Below are positions 10,990 to 23,500 of a stretch of DNA of 64,000 nucleotides, one piece after another; position 1 is the stretch's first letter, and each line of letters starts with the position of its first letter. The DNA is from Zingiber officinale (Eukaryota; Streptophyta; Magnoliopsida; Zingiberales; Zingiberaceae): NCBI RefSeq assembly GCF_018446385.1, contig NW_024589898.1, forward strand, positions 806,001-870,000, given 5' to 3'. The notes beneath the pieces are model-generated. The model did not search any database and was not told where the DNA came from. It saw only the letters and a list, made by a program, of their open reading frames with translations. Position numbers and translations under genes: made by a program.

Positions 10990-13848
10990 TGTCACGCCCC
11001 AGAGGAGTCCCTGTCCGAAGAAATTTCGGCAGCATCTCCCCTATACGGCGGACAATTTGAAACTTCTACATAACACATATACCTCAGCCACAGGCGGCTG
11101 GAATTATAACAATAAATAAAAACAATCACCACGCAGTTTATATAGATATTCAGCCTCTGACTGTCACAACCACGCAGTTAATAATAGTAATCACAAACAA
11201 TAGCACTCTGACTCGAAATCCACCCTACTCAACTACACTCGTAAAGCTCAAATCCGACGAACTCACCTCTTCTGCCGTCCAGGCAGGCATGTAGTAGAAT
11301 AAAACCCAAATCATACCAAAAGTCCATTAAACGGAAGGATTCCATACAATATCCATATGTAAAATCCAAAACAAGACTAAAACAAAGTCTGATAGAGAAA
11401 AACTAAAATAAAATAACAACTCAAAACTAGCAGAGGACTAGCACTACGTGCTGTGGGAACCAGCGACTGGAACTGCTCAACCTGAAAATATATCAACAAT
11501 GGAAGCGGGGTGAGTCCAACACTCAGCAGGTACAACTGATATGCATAATAAAATAAATAACAGACAACACTAATCATGCGTACAGTCTCCTGAATACAAG
11601 AAGGATAAATGCAACTGAAACTGTACTAACCGGAATCAAAGTACAAAGGTAACAGGGTCGTCAGACCGGGGAAGTCATAATCCTGTATGCATGTCAATCA
11701 TATGCATCCATATAAATGCAGCAAGTAAATGCAGCAATCACAAATAATAAATGCAATAAATGCATATGGTGACCGTGCACTCTGACATCACTGCTCCTGA
11801 TGAGCGACCGAGTGGATGGGATGCTGTCGGAGTACTCCTGTCCTCTGACCCCAAATCATAAATGGGGGAGCTCAATGCTCTCATCTCCCGGTACACGATG
11901 ACGGGGAGGATATCTCTGGCGGCTACCACGCTGAGTCATCTGACCAACGGAGCCAAATAGAGTCCACCATCTGCCGGCTACCACGCTGCTACACTAAATG
12001 CCAACGGAGCCAAACAGAGCGGAACTGACTGCCGGCTACCACGCTGAGTCACCTGACCAACAGAGCCAAACAACAGAACCGCCACACACCTGCCTGATAT
12101 ACCACTAATCCATGGGTGGTGGTGTGTGCAGTACATGTAACTGGCGATGGGCTCAACCATAGTGGAGCCGACAATCGCACAGCATGCAATTATAATGCAT
12201 GACACTAAGCATGACAATCTCATGAATAACATAGTAATGACCAAATAAATAATACAAAGTGTGTACCACTGGAAGATGTATTAGATAGAAGGTACACAAA
12301 TCAGATAGGGCATCAAATAAACCCTAGATCCAGAAGATAACATAGCATATGGTTGGGTCACTACCTAAAGCATATATGATCAGGTAAATAATATGCAGTG
12401 CAGAATAAATAAACAAGCAACCATGTAACTATCATGTAGTGACCAACCGAACAAAATGATTACACAATCACTGCTATATGTTAAACATATTATTATGCAT
12501 ATCAAAGACATAAGTCAAAGTACCCGCCTCCAATAAAGTGGTCCAATCCGTTAATCAAGATACTCATCGAGATACCGCCCCAAATCAAAGTCCTGTGTCG
12601 AACATATAGATATATTTTATTTAGCTACAATTCAAATGAATTTAAATAGCTTAATAAAATTCACGAAACTAATATCAGGGAAAACCCTAATTAACATAAC
12701 CAATTGCCTACCCAAAATTAATTCTAACCATTGACTAAAGTTAATGGTCTTAACCCTAATCGTTCCATTAGATTCATTTAAAACCAACTCAATCTACAAC
12801 AAGGATCCGCCCTCAATGTATCATCCTATAACCAAATTAGGTACGTATCAATTCATACATAAAACACATTTTCACCTCAAATCACAGCTGGAGAAGATTC
12901 GCTGTTGCAGCACAGTAGACAAAGTTGCTGCCAATAATCCTATCCGGAGCGAGGTGAAACCGTTGCCACAGTTCTGTTGCCTACACTGCAAAGAACTACT
13001 TCTCCCTATGTGTCAACATCCCAGTCAAAATCTAATACCCAAATATGCCTTACCTGCACGAAGCCAAGTTCTTCTTCTGGTTTTTCTCTCTGCCGGCGCT
13101 AGGGAACAGCAGGGACAGTAACAAAAGTGATCACTGGAGAGATCGAACACTGCTCGGGAAGCAGGCACAGCGCTGTATGGGTGTCGGCTGTGGCCCAAAT
13201 CTAGGGCACGGTGTGGCCCGGGAAGGAGGAGGAGTCGGCCGGAGAACTAGGGCTGAGGAAGGCCGGCGGTAGCGCTAGGTCACAAGGGAAGAAAATCAAC
13301 GACAATTGGGCAGGGAAGTTGTCAATTGATCGGCACTGTTCAGGGCTTTGGCCGGCGGTGGAAGAGATCCGGCTAGGCACTCGAGATGGAGGTCGGCGAT
13401 CGGAGATAGGGCTCGCGGTGTGCAACGAGGAGCGGCGATGGTGGCTCACTGCTCTCTAGGGCACAAGAGAAGAAGAAGAGTGGCGCGGTGAGGACACGGG
13501 GGAAAGAAACCGCCAGCGCCGGCGGTTAGGGCTTTTCGACGTCGAGTTCGGGAATGAGGGAGAAGAGAGGCGCGGGTGAGGGCACGGGGGAGAAAGGCTC
13601 GGGTGCGCAAGGGAGAGAAGAAACAGCGAGGAAATAAAGAAAAATATAAAGAAAAAGAAAAAGAAAAAGAAAAGGAAAAGAAAAGAAAACTTTTCCTCAT
13701 TAAAACAGGGTAACCTAAACAGGCTTTTCCGGGCCCCATTTTTATCCCCGTTAACTCGTCCGTACGAGCTCCGAAAAATTCCCGAAAAATTTCCAAAAAT
13801 TTCGGAAAAATCCCTTATTAATATTCGCCTATTTTTCGGTATTTTACA
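10990..13848 (-). mobile_element. Solo LTR of a large Ty3/gypsy (Tekay-like) element, TSD GCTCA
   Basis: A 2859-bp block starting TGTCACGCCCC and ending ATTTTACA, flanked by a perfect 5-bp duplication GCTCA at 10985-10989 and 13849-13853. It has no internal coding domain. The right end, with its runs of GGAAATTTTTCGGG-type text on the minus strand, resembles big chromovirus LTRs. The minus orientation is inferred from the TGTAAAATACC start. It arose by LTR-LTR recombination inside the aORF. Short GC-rich ORFs at 13200-13850 belong to the LTR and are not genes. Confidence 0.88.
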
Positions 13849-13859
13849 GCTCAAGATAG

Positions 13860-15145
13860 TGTTGGTGCATAAAACATCCGACGATCGAACCTATGTTTTG
13901 ATTATGTCAAAGGGTTCAAAGTTAAGATGTTTTGTTTACTAATATGTTGAATGAGCGTTGCAGGAAAAGTCCTAAGAGTACTTAGGCAAAATTCCTAGTT
14001 GCGGTTATGCAAGTGGAAAACTCTAGGGGACGGTAACCCTAGGTCATAAGGGGTGGTAACCCTATGCGGAAAGCCTTGGCAGGTCGAGGTCTTCGGGCAA
14101 AAATCCTAGGGGGTGGTAACCCTAGGTTGAAATCTTGGTGTTGCGAACCGGGTGGAAGACTGGACAGGTTGTAGACCAGACGAGCATGAAGACCGGAAGA
14201 CTCGAGCGCCGAGCAAAAGTTTAGTCGATCTAGAGGATCGAACTGGCAAAAGGTAAACTCTCCTGAGTAGAGTAGGTAAGGGCGCGCTCCCCGGAAGAGG
14301 AAACAGTAGGTATCGGTTCGACCTAGGATTTTTAGTAGGAAATCCGAAGTCAGAATCGGATAACCCGAAGGCTGTCAAACATTTTATTTATTATATTTAT
14401 TATGTGCTAACTTTGTCTTGCAGGGTATATGGTTGTTTTGTGAACTAACACATCTTGCAGGGACGAAGGAGACACTTTAGCCTCGGATGAACAGTACCCA
14501 AGGTGCCCTCCATGGAGCTTGGAGGCGCCTCGAGTGCAAGGCAGAAGCTGGCTGCGCAGTGGGCTCGGAGGCGCCCTCAAGGGAACCTGGGGCACCCTGG
14601 ATGCTGGCTTGAAGGCGCCTCAATGGTTGATGGAGGCGCCTCCAGGCGGATAAGAGGCAGCGACCCGAAGACTTATCGCAGCGTAGGAAGCGAGATGAGA
14701 TTTGAGGTTTGAGGCGCCTCCATGGGGCATTAGAGGCACCCTCAACGTCCAATAAAAGAACATCTCGAGGCAGCAACAAAGGAATCAATTAACAAGTAAT
14801 CTTTCCTCGATTAGCTGCTAACGAGATAATTCGTCAAAGCTACAACTCGACACCGACGACCCGGAGCTTTCGAATTTCTATTTTCCATTGTCGTTATAAT
14901 TCTTCTTGTACTTAGCTTGTAACACTTTTACGATATTATAGGTGTTGGTCGCAGTAAACATTCAACGAACGTGGGCCTTGGAGTAGGATTCGACACAAGC
15001 TCCGAACCAAGTAAATACCTTGGTCTTCTGTGCGTGTTTGTTTATTTCTTTCCGCTGTGCATTTACTCGAATATTTTACGAATCCGAAATGTGTGAAAGT
15101 CACGAGCGCTATTCACCCCCCCTCTAGCGCGTTCTCGATCCAACA
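13860..15145 (+). mobile_element. Solo LTR of a SIRE/Maximus-like copia element, TSD GATAG
   Basis: A 1286-bp block from TGTTGGTGCAT to CGATCCAACA, flanked by a perfect 5-bp duplication GATAG at 13855-13859 and 15146-15150. The right end TTCACCCCCCCTCTAGCGC is characteristic of SIRE/Maximus LTRs. The middle (14500-14740) carries several GGCGCC-containing near repeats. It lies 11 bases to the right of the Tekay-like solo LTR. Confidence 0.9.
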
Positions 15146-16885
15146 GATAGTCCTCCGTCGGAAGGGTGATAGTCGCCGTCACTGACCGCCTACCGCTCGG
15201 GTCTGACGAGGAGGAAACAACCGGACCCGGAGCGGCAGTCGACGCCGGATCGATCCTAGACACCAGTGGTTGGAGTAGGGTTCGAGGCGTCGGCAAAAAT
15301 GAGACTGGAGGACCGGTGATGGCCTCCGACGACGGTCCGACCAGAGAGGGCGTCAGATCGGACGAGGTGGCTTCCGCTGTTGGGATAACCACGGGAGACG
15401 AAGTGACCCCGGCGGTACCGACGACCGAGGTGGCGGATCGGGAGGTGTTTTTCGTACAGCGCCTCTTACGCCTGATGAGTGGCAACCCCTCATCGGAAGA
15501 CTCGAAAGCCTCGGTCTGAGCGGTGGGATGTGCTTCGAGAGTTGGGGTGGCACAACAACTTCTTTGATGCTGGTCGTTTGAATGGTGGTGGGGGTCTCCC
15601 TACTCTCGGCTTGCGTGCCTTCATTGGAGCCGACCGGCGCCAGGCCAAGGCTCGCCATTTCCTTGGCAGCAGCCGCTTCGATCTCGACATCCTTCAGCTT
15701 CGTCAGGCCGGCCACGCGCGCTCGCATCATGGTTTTGGCTGCAAGAGAGAAAAAGCAAATCAGTTAGACTCAAAGGAGAACTGCCAAGAAATTTCATACC
15801 TAAGCCGTTCGGGAGCCTCGTGCGAATCAGACTCAGCCCGAAGTTATACATGATGCCCTCGTGCAACAGCTTGTCGATATCGTATTTCTGGTTAGCCAGC
15901 ATGTTCGCGGTGTGAAGGTAATCCGGTCGGCTCTTTTACTTCTTCAGGTCAGGCAGAAGTGGTAGTCCGACCTGCCATTGGGTCCGGAAGCTTGGCCGTT
16001 CGGGAAGCCACATGAAGAAAAAATAATTCTTCTAGTGTTTATTCGAAGTAAACATCTTATCAAAAAATACTAGACCGATCTGAGGCTGAAAGAGATAGGT
16101 CCCCAGCTCGGACTAGTTGGGATAGTAGAAATAATGAAAAACTTGAGGGGTTAAAGAGATGTCGTGCAGCCGGAACAGGATGGCAACGCCGCACAGTAGA
16201 CGAAAGGGATTGGGTACTAGTTGGGGGAGAGGAACATGAAAGTAATTACAAACTTTAAGGATGAAAGGGTGGATCGGAAAGCGAAGACCGACCACAAACT
16301 GGTCTCAGAACAAGCAGATGGTGCCGGTCGGCGGGTAATGTGGCCGATCGGACGAAGAAGCCAGAATGACCTCATGGTCATAAGGAATTCCGAAGCCGTT
16401 TCTAAGGCTTTCAGCATCGCCCGCATCGAACCTGGTCTCCATGGTAGAATACCAGAGCCCAGGCGAGGGGTCCGACGGCTGTGAAGAACTGGCCATTGCA
16501 GGAAAACAAGAAGACAGGTTCGACGTGAAGAAAGGCAGACATAGAACACAGCGGATAACGAAAAACAACTAAGTAATGAAAAAAATTGAAGAACAGAAAG
16601 GAACAGGAGAGCTTACAAGAGAAGAAAAGGTCATTGGAAACAGGAGCGGAGATCGCCGGAGCACTGGTCACGCAGAGGAACGCCGACAACCTTCGCAAAA
16701 GCGCAGGAGAAAGATGCTGACATCACGGCTTTATAAAGCTTAAGCTTGGCCGACCAGGGTCGTCCGATCCAGGTCACGGAAGCGGGAAGCCGAAGCGCAG
16801 ATCCAGTCATTGAATGCAAACCACTAAACGCCATATCAACGTCTGTCGCTTCGAGTGTGCGATGATGGCGGTAGTGACACATGGC

Positions 16886-17208
16886 ACACGCCTACAGGGC
16901 AGCATTTAATGAACACCATTAAGAGGCGTGGGTGTGTGCTCGACTTTAATGGAGATGATTTGCACAAATTTCGAAGGGATTCAGATGATGTCAGCGTTGA
17001 CCGCTCTCAGCCAAGGATAGAAACTGCAAACTTCTCCAAGTGCGAGTGGCGAAGTACAGATCGGCCTCAAGGAGCAATCGCAGGGACGTCCGACACCCTC
17101 GGGCAGACCGATAGGAGTTCCAACCAGTATCACGACAGATCTCCAGACTAGCTCGTCGAATCAGTTAGACTTGCATCCTCCTTCGACTAGACTTGAAGGG
17201 GAGACATG
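16886..17208 (+). mobile_element. Tat-like element 1: leader of the aORF and polypurine tract
   Basis: Sequence between the aORF and the 3' LTR. A minus-strand TATA-like TTTATAAAG at about 16730 lies near the 5' side of the aORF region. The plus-strand purine tract GAAGGGGAGACATG at 17195-17208 abuts the LTR start and fixes the element on the plus strand. Confidence 0.7.
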
Positions 17209-18091
17209 TGATCCGGTGATAAAGAGGGGCCCCGGTTAGCAGGGTGGTCAACGACATGGTGAAGGTCAAAGTCAAGCTGGTCAAAGCCCCGGCATCATCG
17301 TCCAATCGGGCAACCCCCTCTCCCGCTCGGGAGGAAGAGGGTCCGGGCGGATACCAGTACAACTTGGCTCCATACCGAGTTTCCGACGCTCAGAACATAC
17401 GAAGTAGGCGCTGAGCGGCCAGCCCGCTCAGACGTACATCGGAGAAACATTGACGACTGAGTAGGCTACATTCAGATACAACTCCGACCTACATAACATG
17501 GAGCCAGGACAGTGGGATGTTGGCCGAGCGACCATTCCGCTCGGCCCAAGGACAAGGCCCGTCGAATGGCCAAGGGCTGGCCGAGCGTCCATCCCGCTCG
17601 GCCCACTAACAGACAAAAGGAGGATCAGTCGATATCCTCATAAGGGCTCGCGCCACTGACAGACGGTATGGACAAGCAGAGGATCGTATGGTGAAAGCTT
17701 CTACTGTCTTGTCAGAGATATGCTCGGGTCGTTAAGGTATGGTGTCAGAGACACTTTTCTAACACGTCTTTTTAAGGTATGCTCTGAGGAGCATGCACGC
17801 CTCGGGGAGCATGCACGCGCTTCCCCGGATCCCTATATAAAGGGCTCCAAGCTTCGACGGAGGTATGCATAATCTCTACTGTAGCCACAGTTACTCTGCC
17901 ATTTTGCTTCCTCGTTTCTTCTACATCGCCGGTGTTTGGCTTGAGCGTCGGAGGACCATTGCCGAGGAACCCCTTCCCGGCTCGGCACTGACATTACTGT
18001 GGTTGTAGGCTTCATTGACGAGGAGTCCACCACCAGTCATCAGGAGCGCCACGTCCCCAGCATCCATTACCTCGACTCTCGGACAGGATCA
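17209..18091 (+). repeat. 3' LTR of Tat-like element 1 (883 bp)
   Basis: Begins TGATCCGGTGATAA after the polypurine tract and ends GGACAGGATCA. The same end signature appears in reverse at 37877-38748 and 56995-57867. A TATA box CTATATAAAGG lies at about 17831. GCTCGGC-type motifs recur through it. Confidence 0.9.
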
Positions 18092-18600
18092 CCTTTTATG
18101 CAAATGTTAGTTTTAATTACGCTGTAAAGTCTGAGAAAGGTTCTTTGTATTTGCAGAGCAATTCACCTCCTTCTTGTCGGCCATTAAGGGTCCTACACAA
18201 CCTGCCATAACCAGGTATTGAAGGCGCCTTCCATATTTTTGAAGGCGCCTCTAACGGCTCCTGTCAGACTTTAAAGTCAACTTTAGAGTTGACTTTTCTT
18301 GTACGGGTGATACTCTAGCTGTCCTGAATTGAGTTCACCCGAACCCAATTCTAACCTCCTCGAACTGGCTTCCTCCCGACTTCTCATCCCTGGAATGTCG
18401 CACACGTCCTTCTCATTCACCGACGTACTCTTCTGCAGCAACTTGTCCCTCGGATGCACCGTTGAGTTCATCGACTCGCTCCCCGTGTCATCATTCTCGC
18501 TAACTACGTCTTTTGCTTGATTTTTTATCCTCCTAAGTTCCTGCACACTTAGACACAAGATATCAAATACAAACAGGACATAACTTAACTCGATTGACTA
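18092..18600. repeat. Dispersed-repeat remnant with GGCGCC palindromes
   Basis: Contains GAAGGCGCCTTC-type palindromes near 18220-18250, like those in the SIRE-like solo LTR, then unrecognised C-rich sequence. It is probably an old copia LTR remnant. No gene is supported. Confidence 0.4.
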
Positions 18601-18719
18601 CATTAAAACTACCACGGGGTATTTAAAGTTACTTCATCATTATCAATTTATAATTTAGTTAATGAAACCTTTTACTGGTAAGCATGTTGAAGAATACAAA
18701 TAACAAAAATGATGTTGCA

Positions 18720-19018
18720 ATATTAGCACAAAAGTTGGTGCTGGTCTTTGCAAACTAGCATCAACATGTAGTCAATGAATTTTTGAAAACTAGAACCAAC
18801 ATGTAGTCAGTGGATTTTTGAAAATCAACACCAACGTTAGTGCTAGTTTTTGAAGACCAGCACTAATGTTGTAATTTTTTAAAACCAGCACTATCATGTT
18901 CTTTGAAATCAAGCACCAACGTTTGTGCTAGTTTTTGAACACCAACACTAATGTTGCAATTTTGAAAATCAATACTATTATGTTCTTTGAAATCAAACAC
19001 CAAAGTGTTCTCACAGTG
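18720..19018 (-). repeat. ~84-bp subterminal-type repeats ending in CACTGTGAG; possible CACTA-type end
   Basis: Units starting near 18824, 18908 and 18992 repeat with an ~84-bp period. They contain CACCAACGTTTGTGCTAG and its partial inversions. On the minus strand the block ends outward in CACTGTGAGAACAC at 19018. Short direct and inverted subterminal repeats next to a CACT start are typical of CACTA transposon ends. The other end and the 3-bp duplication were not found. Confidence 0.4.
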
Positions 19019-20599
19019 GGTTTTAAATAGTTGGTTCTTAGAAACTACGATGAGTAAAAGATCACTTAGGATTTTTTCAATGTCTTTAGGGGTTGGGTCA
19101 TAGTGTTTAAGTTAAAAAATAAAAAAACAGATGCTTACAGAGTATAATATATGTATTTAGGGTGTTTTATGATTAAGAAATTTTTATTTTTAAAAAATAA
19201 AAAATATCGAGGTGCTTGGATCAATTCAAGCGCCTTGACCAAGACCGTGGAACGGTCCGCGACTGATTTGTTGGGGCATTTGAATTGATCTAGACTTCCT
19301 AATTGAAATATGTTATTTTTTTATTTAATTTTTTTAAGCTTTGCGGTTAAGCTAATTAAAATTTATTTCTAGAAATTAGGGGTTGAAAATTAAAAAAAAT
19401 AATTAAAACTATATATACATATGTCCATTTTTAACCGTTATACATTTAAAAAAAACGTATTTATTTATTATGGAACCAAAAATGTGAAGGGAGAAGAATA
19501 AAAAGAATTTGCTGAGTTGATAATGATCAATTCTTAATGTCAATCAATATCTTAATTGAGATAAACTTTAGTTTATTAGTTATGGTAGGTTTTTCTTATT
19601 TAATTATAGCCTGACAATTAAATTAAAAGTAAATCTATTTAATTATAATATATGCGTACTTATAATAAATATTAAAAAGGTCAATTTTTAATGTATATAC
19701 TTTCATAGTAAAAAGAGGATTACGTTTAATGTCGTCCCTCATCGTAGCTCACAGTCCGTTGGAAGGAAATATATACGCTTTCAGTTATTTATAATAGGTG
19801 ATATAATCTGGTTGTAATAGATGATTAAAAAAATAATTAAATGTAAACGTTTGGGTTGTTTGGTTGATGAATTTGGGAACAAGGAAATTGAATGATAGTA
19901 AAAAATAATATTTAGATTGTGAATTTAGAAATGACAATTTGAGAATGATTTTTAAATTTATGAAAATTAACATAGATTTCATTTCCATTCCCATTCTATT
20001 AAAATCATACCCATAATTATTTTTATCATTAAACTAAATACCACATAAGTACTATCGTATAATTTTTATTCGCACAGAATTCTTTACGTGATTATGCGTA
20101 AAAATACTTTATTCTCCTCTTTGCGTCCCTATGACCATATACGATGTGACTCTCATGCCACAAAATTATGATTGCTTATATATTTGATATGAATATGGCA
20201 TATCAACACAATACATGATTAATAAAATTATCTAAATTATAATTTAATGACAAAAATTAAAAAGAATCAAAAACCTCAACCTTCAGTTTGGGCAACGAGG
20301 AATTGCTATTTGGACATAGAAGTGTAATCGCTACTAATCTGGGCATTGTAAATAGTATTGTAAAGAATAACAAACCATCTGTTAGCACAAGGTCTTCTCA
20401 TCGAAGCACAAAGCTAGAATTTTACCTACTTTGAGTTTCAAACGGTTGATGAAAATTATTCTCATTTTAACTCTCATGGTTGCAATATGAATCGTTATAG
20501 TTCTTGAGTAATCTTGAAAGATTAAAGGATTGGCCAGACAAAAATATAACATTCTACAAATAACAAGCACATTAGTCGGCAAAAGACTTCTTTCAGAAA
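19019..20599. other. AT-rich intergenic DNA
   Basis: No coding region, RNA gene or clear transposon seen. The last 200-300 bases probably include the 3' UTR of the RBL19-like gene. Confidence 0.6.
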
Positions 20600-23500
20600 C
20601 TACACAGATTCAATAGCTCCATCTGATTTTTCTACAGCAGATGGTTTCTCGGCAGCTAATCTTTGTTCGAGTGCCCGTGCTCCCCGTTCTCTGCAGCAAC
20701 AAGGAGATTTGAATTCTAACATCAAAGTTCCATTTAGTATAATACTATATAGAGATTTAAAATATTTGGAAAATCAACCACAGGCGTAAAAAAAACAGAA
20801 AGTAACCAAATTCCCATAAAAAACAACACAGAGCAAACCTCCTCCTGTTTGCTTCAATTGAATCAGAACCAGGCAATGGAGAGTCATCAAGTTCATAACC
20901 TCTTGATTCACCAGAGCTATTGGATCTTCTTCCACAAAAAATCAAATGAAATAGAGAAGCAATAGGATCCAAAATTGGCCTGCGTGTATAATACATAGAT
21001 CCTGGTTATAGATTAGAATAGATAGGTCCAAAAATTAAACCATTGAAACACAAAGATTACCGTAAAAATTCAGGGAAAAAGCTAGAGAAAGAAAATTCAT
21101 CACTTGGATCTCCCTTAAGACTTGTTTCTACCCGCCTTTGGAAGTACCGTAGGTATATCCAACTCATATACATGCCAAACAATAAAGTTGGAAGATAAGA
21201 GACAGAGTTTGTCGTGAAGAAGCTTGTGACAACTGAGATCAAGCCAACAAGAGTTGGTATCCACTTTGGAAGCGAAGATTAAAAAGAAAATGTTAGTAAT
21301 CACTAGGAAGATCAAAGAAGTTGGTCAATTATGAAGCAAAGCTTACCTTTGCTTTGATCTTCAAAATCTCCTGATCTGGTAAAATTTGTTTAATGCCTAC
21401 CAGAAAACCTGAGAGAATCCCATAGAAGCCAGAAAATGGTGTGTATCTGTTGAATAATGTTAAGTGAGGAAACCGATGATGATAAAGAAGGGCAAAGCTC
21501 AAACACAAACCCCCAAAAAAAAGCATTTAATTTAAGTTGTTTAATATTCATCCAGTCCAATCAAACATAAAACAATGACCTTTAAAGTTTGACTGTATAC
21601 CATGCTCAGTACCATCAATATCATATGACATCAAATCCATGACAGAGCTATCAGCTATTATACATTTTACAACTATAGCAATATGGCAATTGTCATTTCT
21701 GGTGTAATGGAAAAGGAACTCTGAGCTTCATTTTACTCATTATCCTGAGGAAAGAAAAATGTTACTTATTGTCCTGAACTTAATTTTGCTCTCGGTTAAA
21801 GTGGCATGTTGCAAATATAGCTTGAGTTAAGCCTCAAGTAAGCCGAGACTTACAGATAGCTTTCTTGTCTTGTTATGTAGTAGAGAGCAATAGCAGTTAC
21901 AAAGACACAGATTGATGTCAGTAAATTCACCACTATGATGAACTTCAAGAATTCCTTTGAACCCCACAATGGCTCTAGTAACTTCCCAAATGAAAGAAGG
22001 CCAACTGTACTGATCGCCACCTAGAAATACAAGTCTAATCAGAACAAATGCCACATGGCAAAAATTATTAGATAAGCCGTAAGACTAGATTTGATGCTTA
22101 TGCAGCATGTTACTTTGTGACAAACTATTTTAGTTATTGAAGTAAAGACTTTCTATAGAACCTTTTTCATTTATCATGTGCTTAATTCGGAACAAATTCT
22201 GACAGTATAATGGACAAAAATAGCTTTTTTCTATCCATGAAAAGAATTGGACCTTACAAGTTGCAAGACAAGCCAAAATGCTTATGTATCATCAAGTAAT
22301 AAAGTTGGTTAATACAAGTCTATTTTTCTTTCTTAAGAATGAGATTACTGGGGAATTCAATGTCCAACAATACCCTTGAAAAAAAACTCAAAATAAAATC
22401 TAAATGGATTATCTAAAGAAACTCTAAAAAAAATAATTTACCATTGCTTTAGTATAAAGGCCAAACACAATACAGAACTGAAATACAAATAGGTAATTAA
22501 CTTCATAAAGATAAAATATGATCAGATGGAACTCAAAACAACTAGGTAGGATGATCGAAGAAGAAAAGTAAGGTGAGATGCAGGTGAGGTAGGGGATGCA
22601 AACAAGGCTAGTGGAGGTGAAGGCAAATGATGCAAAGAGGAAGGGCAAGGCATGGAAAGGGACATAGATCAGCAAGAAAGTTCAACAGGAAAATGATCAA
22701 TGGATAGGGGGAAGGAGTTGACAGGAAATGTGGAACTATATGAGTTTTGGGAAGAATTCTGACATAGACAGCAAGAGTAGGGTGGGCAGAAACAAAGAGG
22801 AAAACATAGCTTAAACACCAGATTGAGCAGAAATTTCTAGTATTGTTAGGCCCGAAAGAGATATAGTCCATGTATAAATTAGCCTCTAATCCTAATGAAT
22901 TAATCAACAAATAAGTCACAGCCCTACGCCAATAGTTCTTATTATTCCTAACATGAGGTTTCTCCCAACCCTGCATTAGATGAAATTGAAATGGACTTGC
23001 TCTTTTTTTTTACCACACTCAAATCCTAAAAAGTGAAGGGGAGCTTTAGCGCAATGTTGTGTGACCTAGAGGTCATGAGTTTGAGTCTCGGAAACAATCT
23101 CTTACAAAACAAGGTAAGGCTACGTATAATAAATCCTTCACTAGAGCCTTGCATTGCCATAAGCTTCGTGCACTGATCTGCCCTTTACTCAAATCCTAAA
23201 AAGTACAAAAGGATGATTAACCTTATTTGGGATAATTTATTTCCAGACCATATCTATTACCAACTGTGATTTTTCACTCTCTTCTTCAATGAGGTTACTT
23301 CATTTTTGCCTACACTCTTATTATTTCCATGTAAAAAACCAATGGGGCATATGGTCATATATCTCTGTATCAACACTTGTTAGCACAAGTATCCACATAA
23401 CAATTATAAATAACACCTCAAGTTGCTGCAGAATAAAATTTTTGTTAATTTTACAAACATGTGTGGTTACAATAATGCAAGTGACAAAGAAAAGGCCCTA

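Larger units (their letters stand above)
10280..16885 (-). mobile_element. Antisense extra ORF (aORF) region of Tat-like element 1, interrupted
   Basis: Opposite in strand to pol. The 3' part (about 10480-10770) encodes a coiled coil with SSSQGPSVTQLQADLEKAQ and LLAAEQQKSADQASRL. This closely matches the coiled coil at about 59930-60060 in the second element. The 5' part (about 15480-16600) encodes text such as NKHWKNYFFF and DIDKLLHEGIMYNFGLS, similar to 58890-59100. The N-terminal part resembles the putative gypsy-type transposon family (PF04195) from memory. Intron-like spacers with GT/AG edges are present. Two solo LTRs lie in the middle. Broken copy. Confidence 0.75.
8949..18091 (+). mobile_element. 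Ty3/gypsy Tat-like retrotransposon 1, incomplete and interrupted
   Basis: Plus-strand element with a short pol piece, a tandem array, an antisense extra ORF, a polypurine tract and a 3' LTR. Its left part is hidden behind the copia insertion and lies outside the window. Two solo LTRs interrupt the antisense ORF. The layout of an antisense ORF between pol and the 3' LTR matches Retand-type Tat elements. It is broken and clearly older than the copia element and solo LTRs inside it. A relative on the minus strand starts at 56995. Confidence 0.85.

Noticed and set aside
13045-13854. Several GC-rich ORFs of 75-132 codons on both strands
   Set aside because: They lie inside the solo LTR bounded by the GCTCA duplication and are low-complexity (runs of Phe/Ser or Arg).
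23035-23187. tRNA-like A and B boxes
   Set aside because: Part of a SINE. No cloverleaf can be drawn and the flanks are a target duplication.
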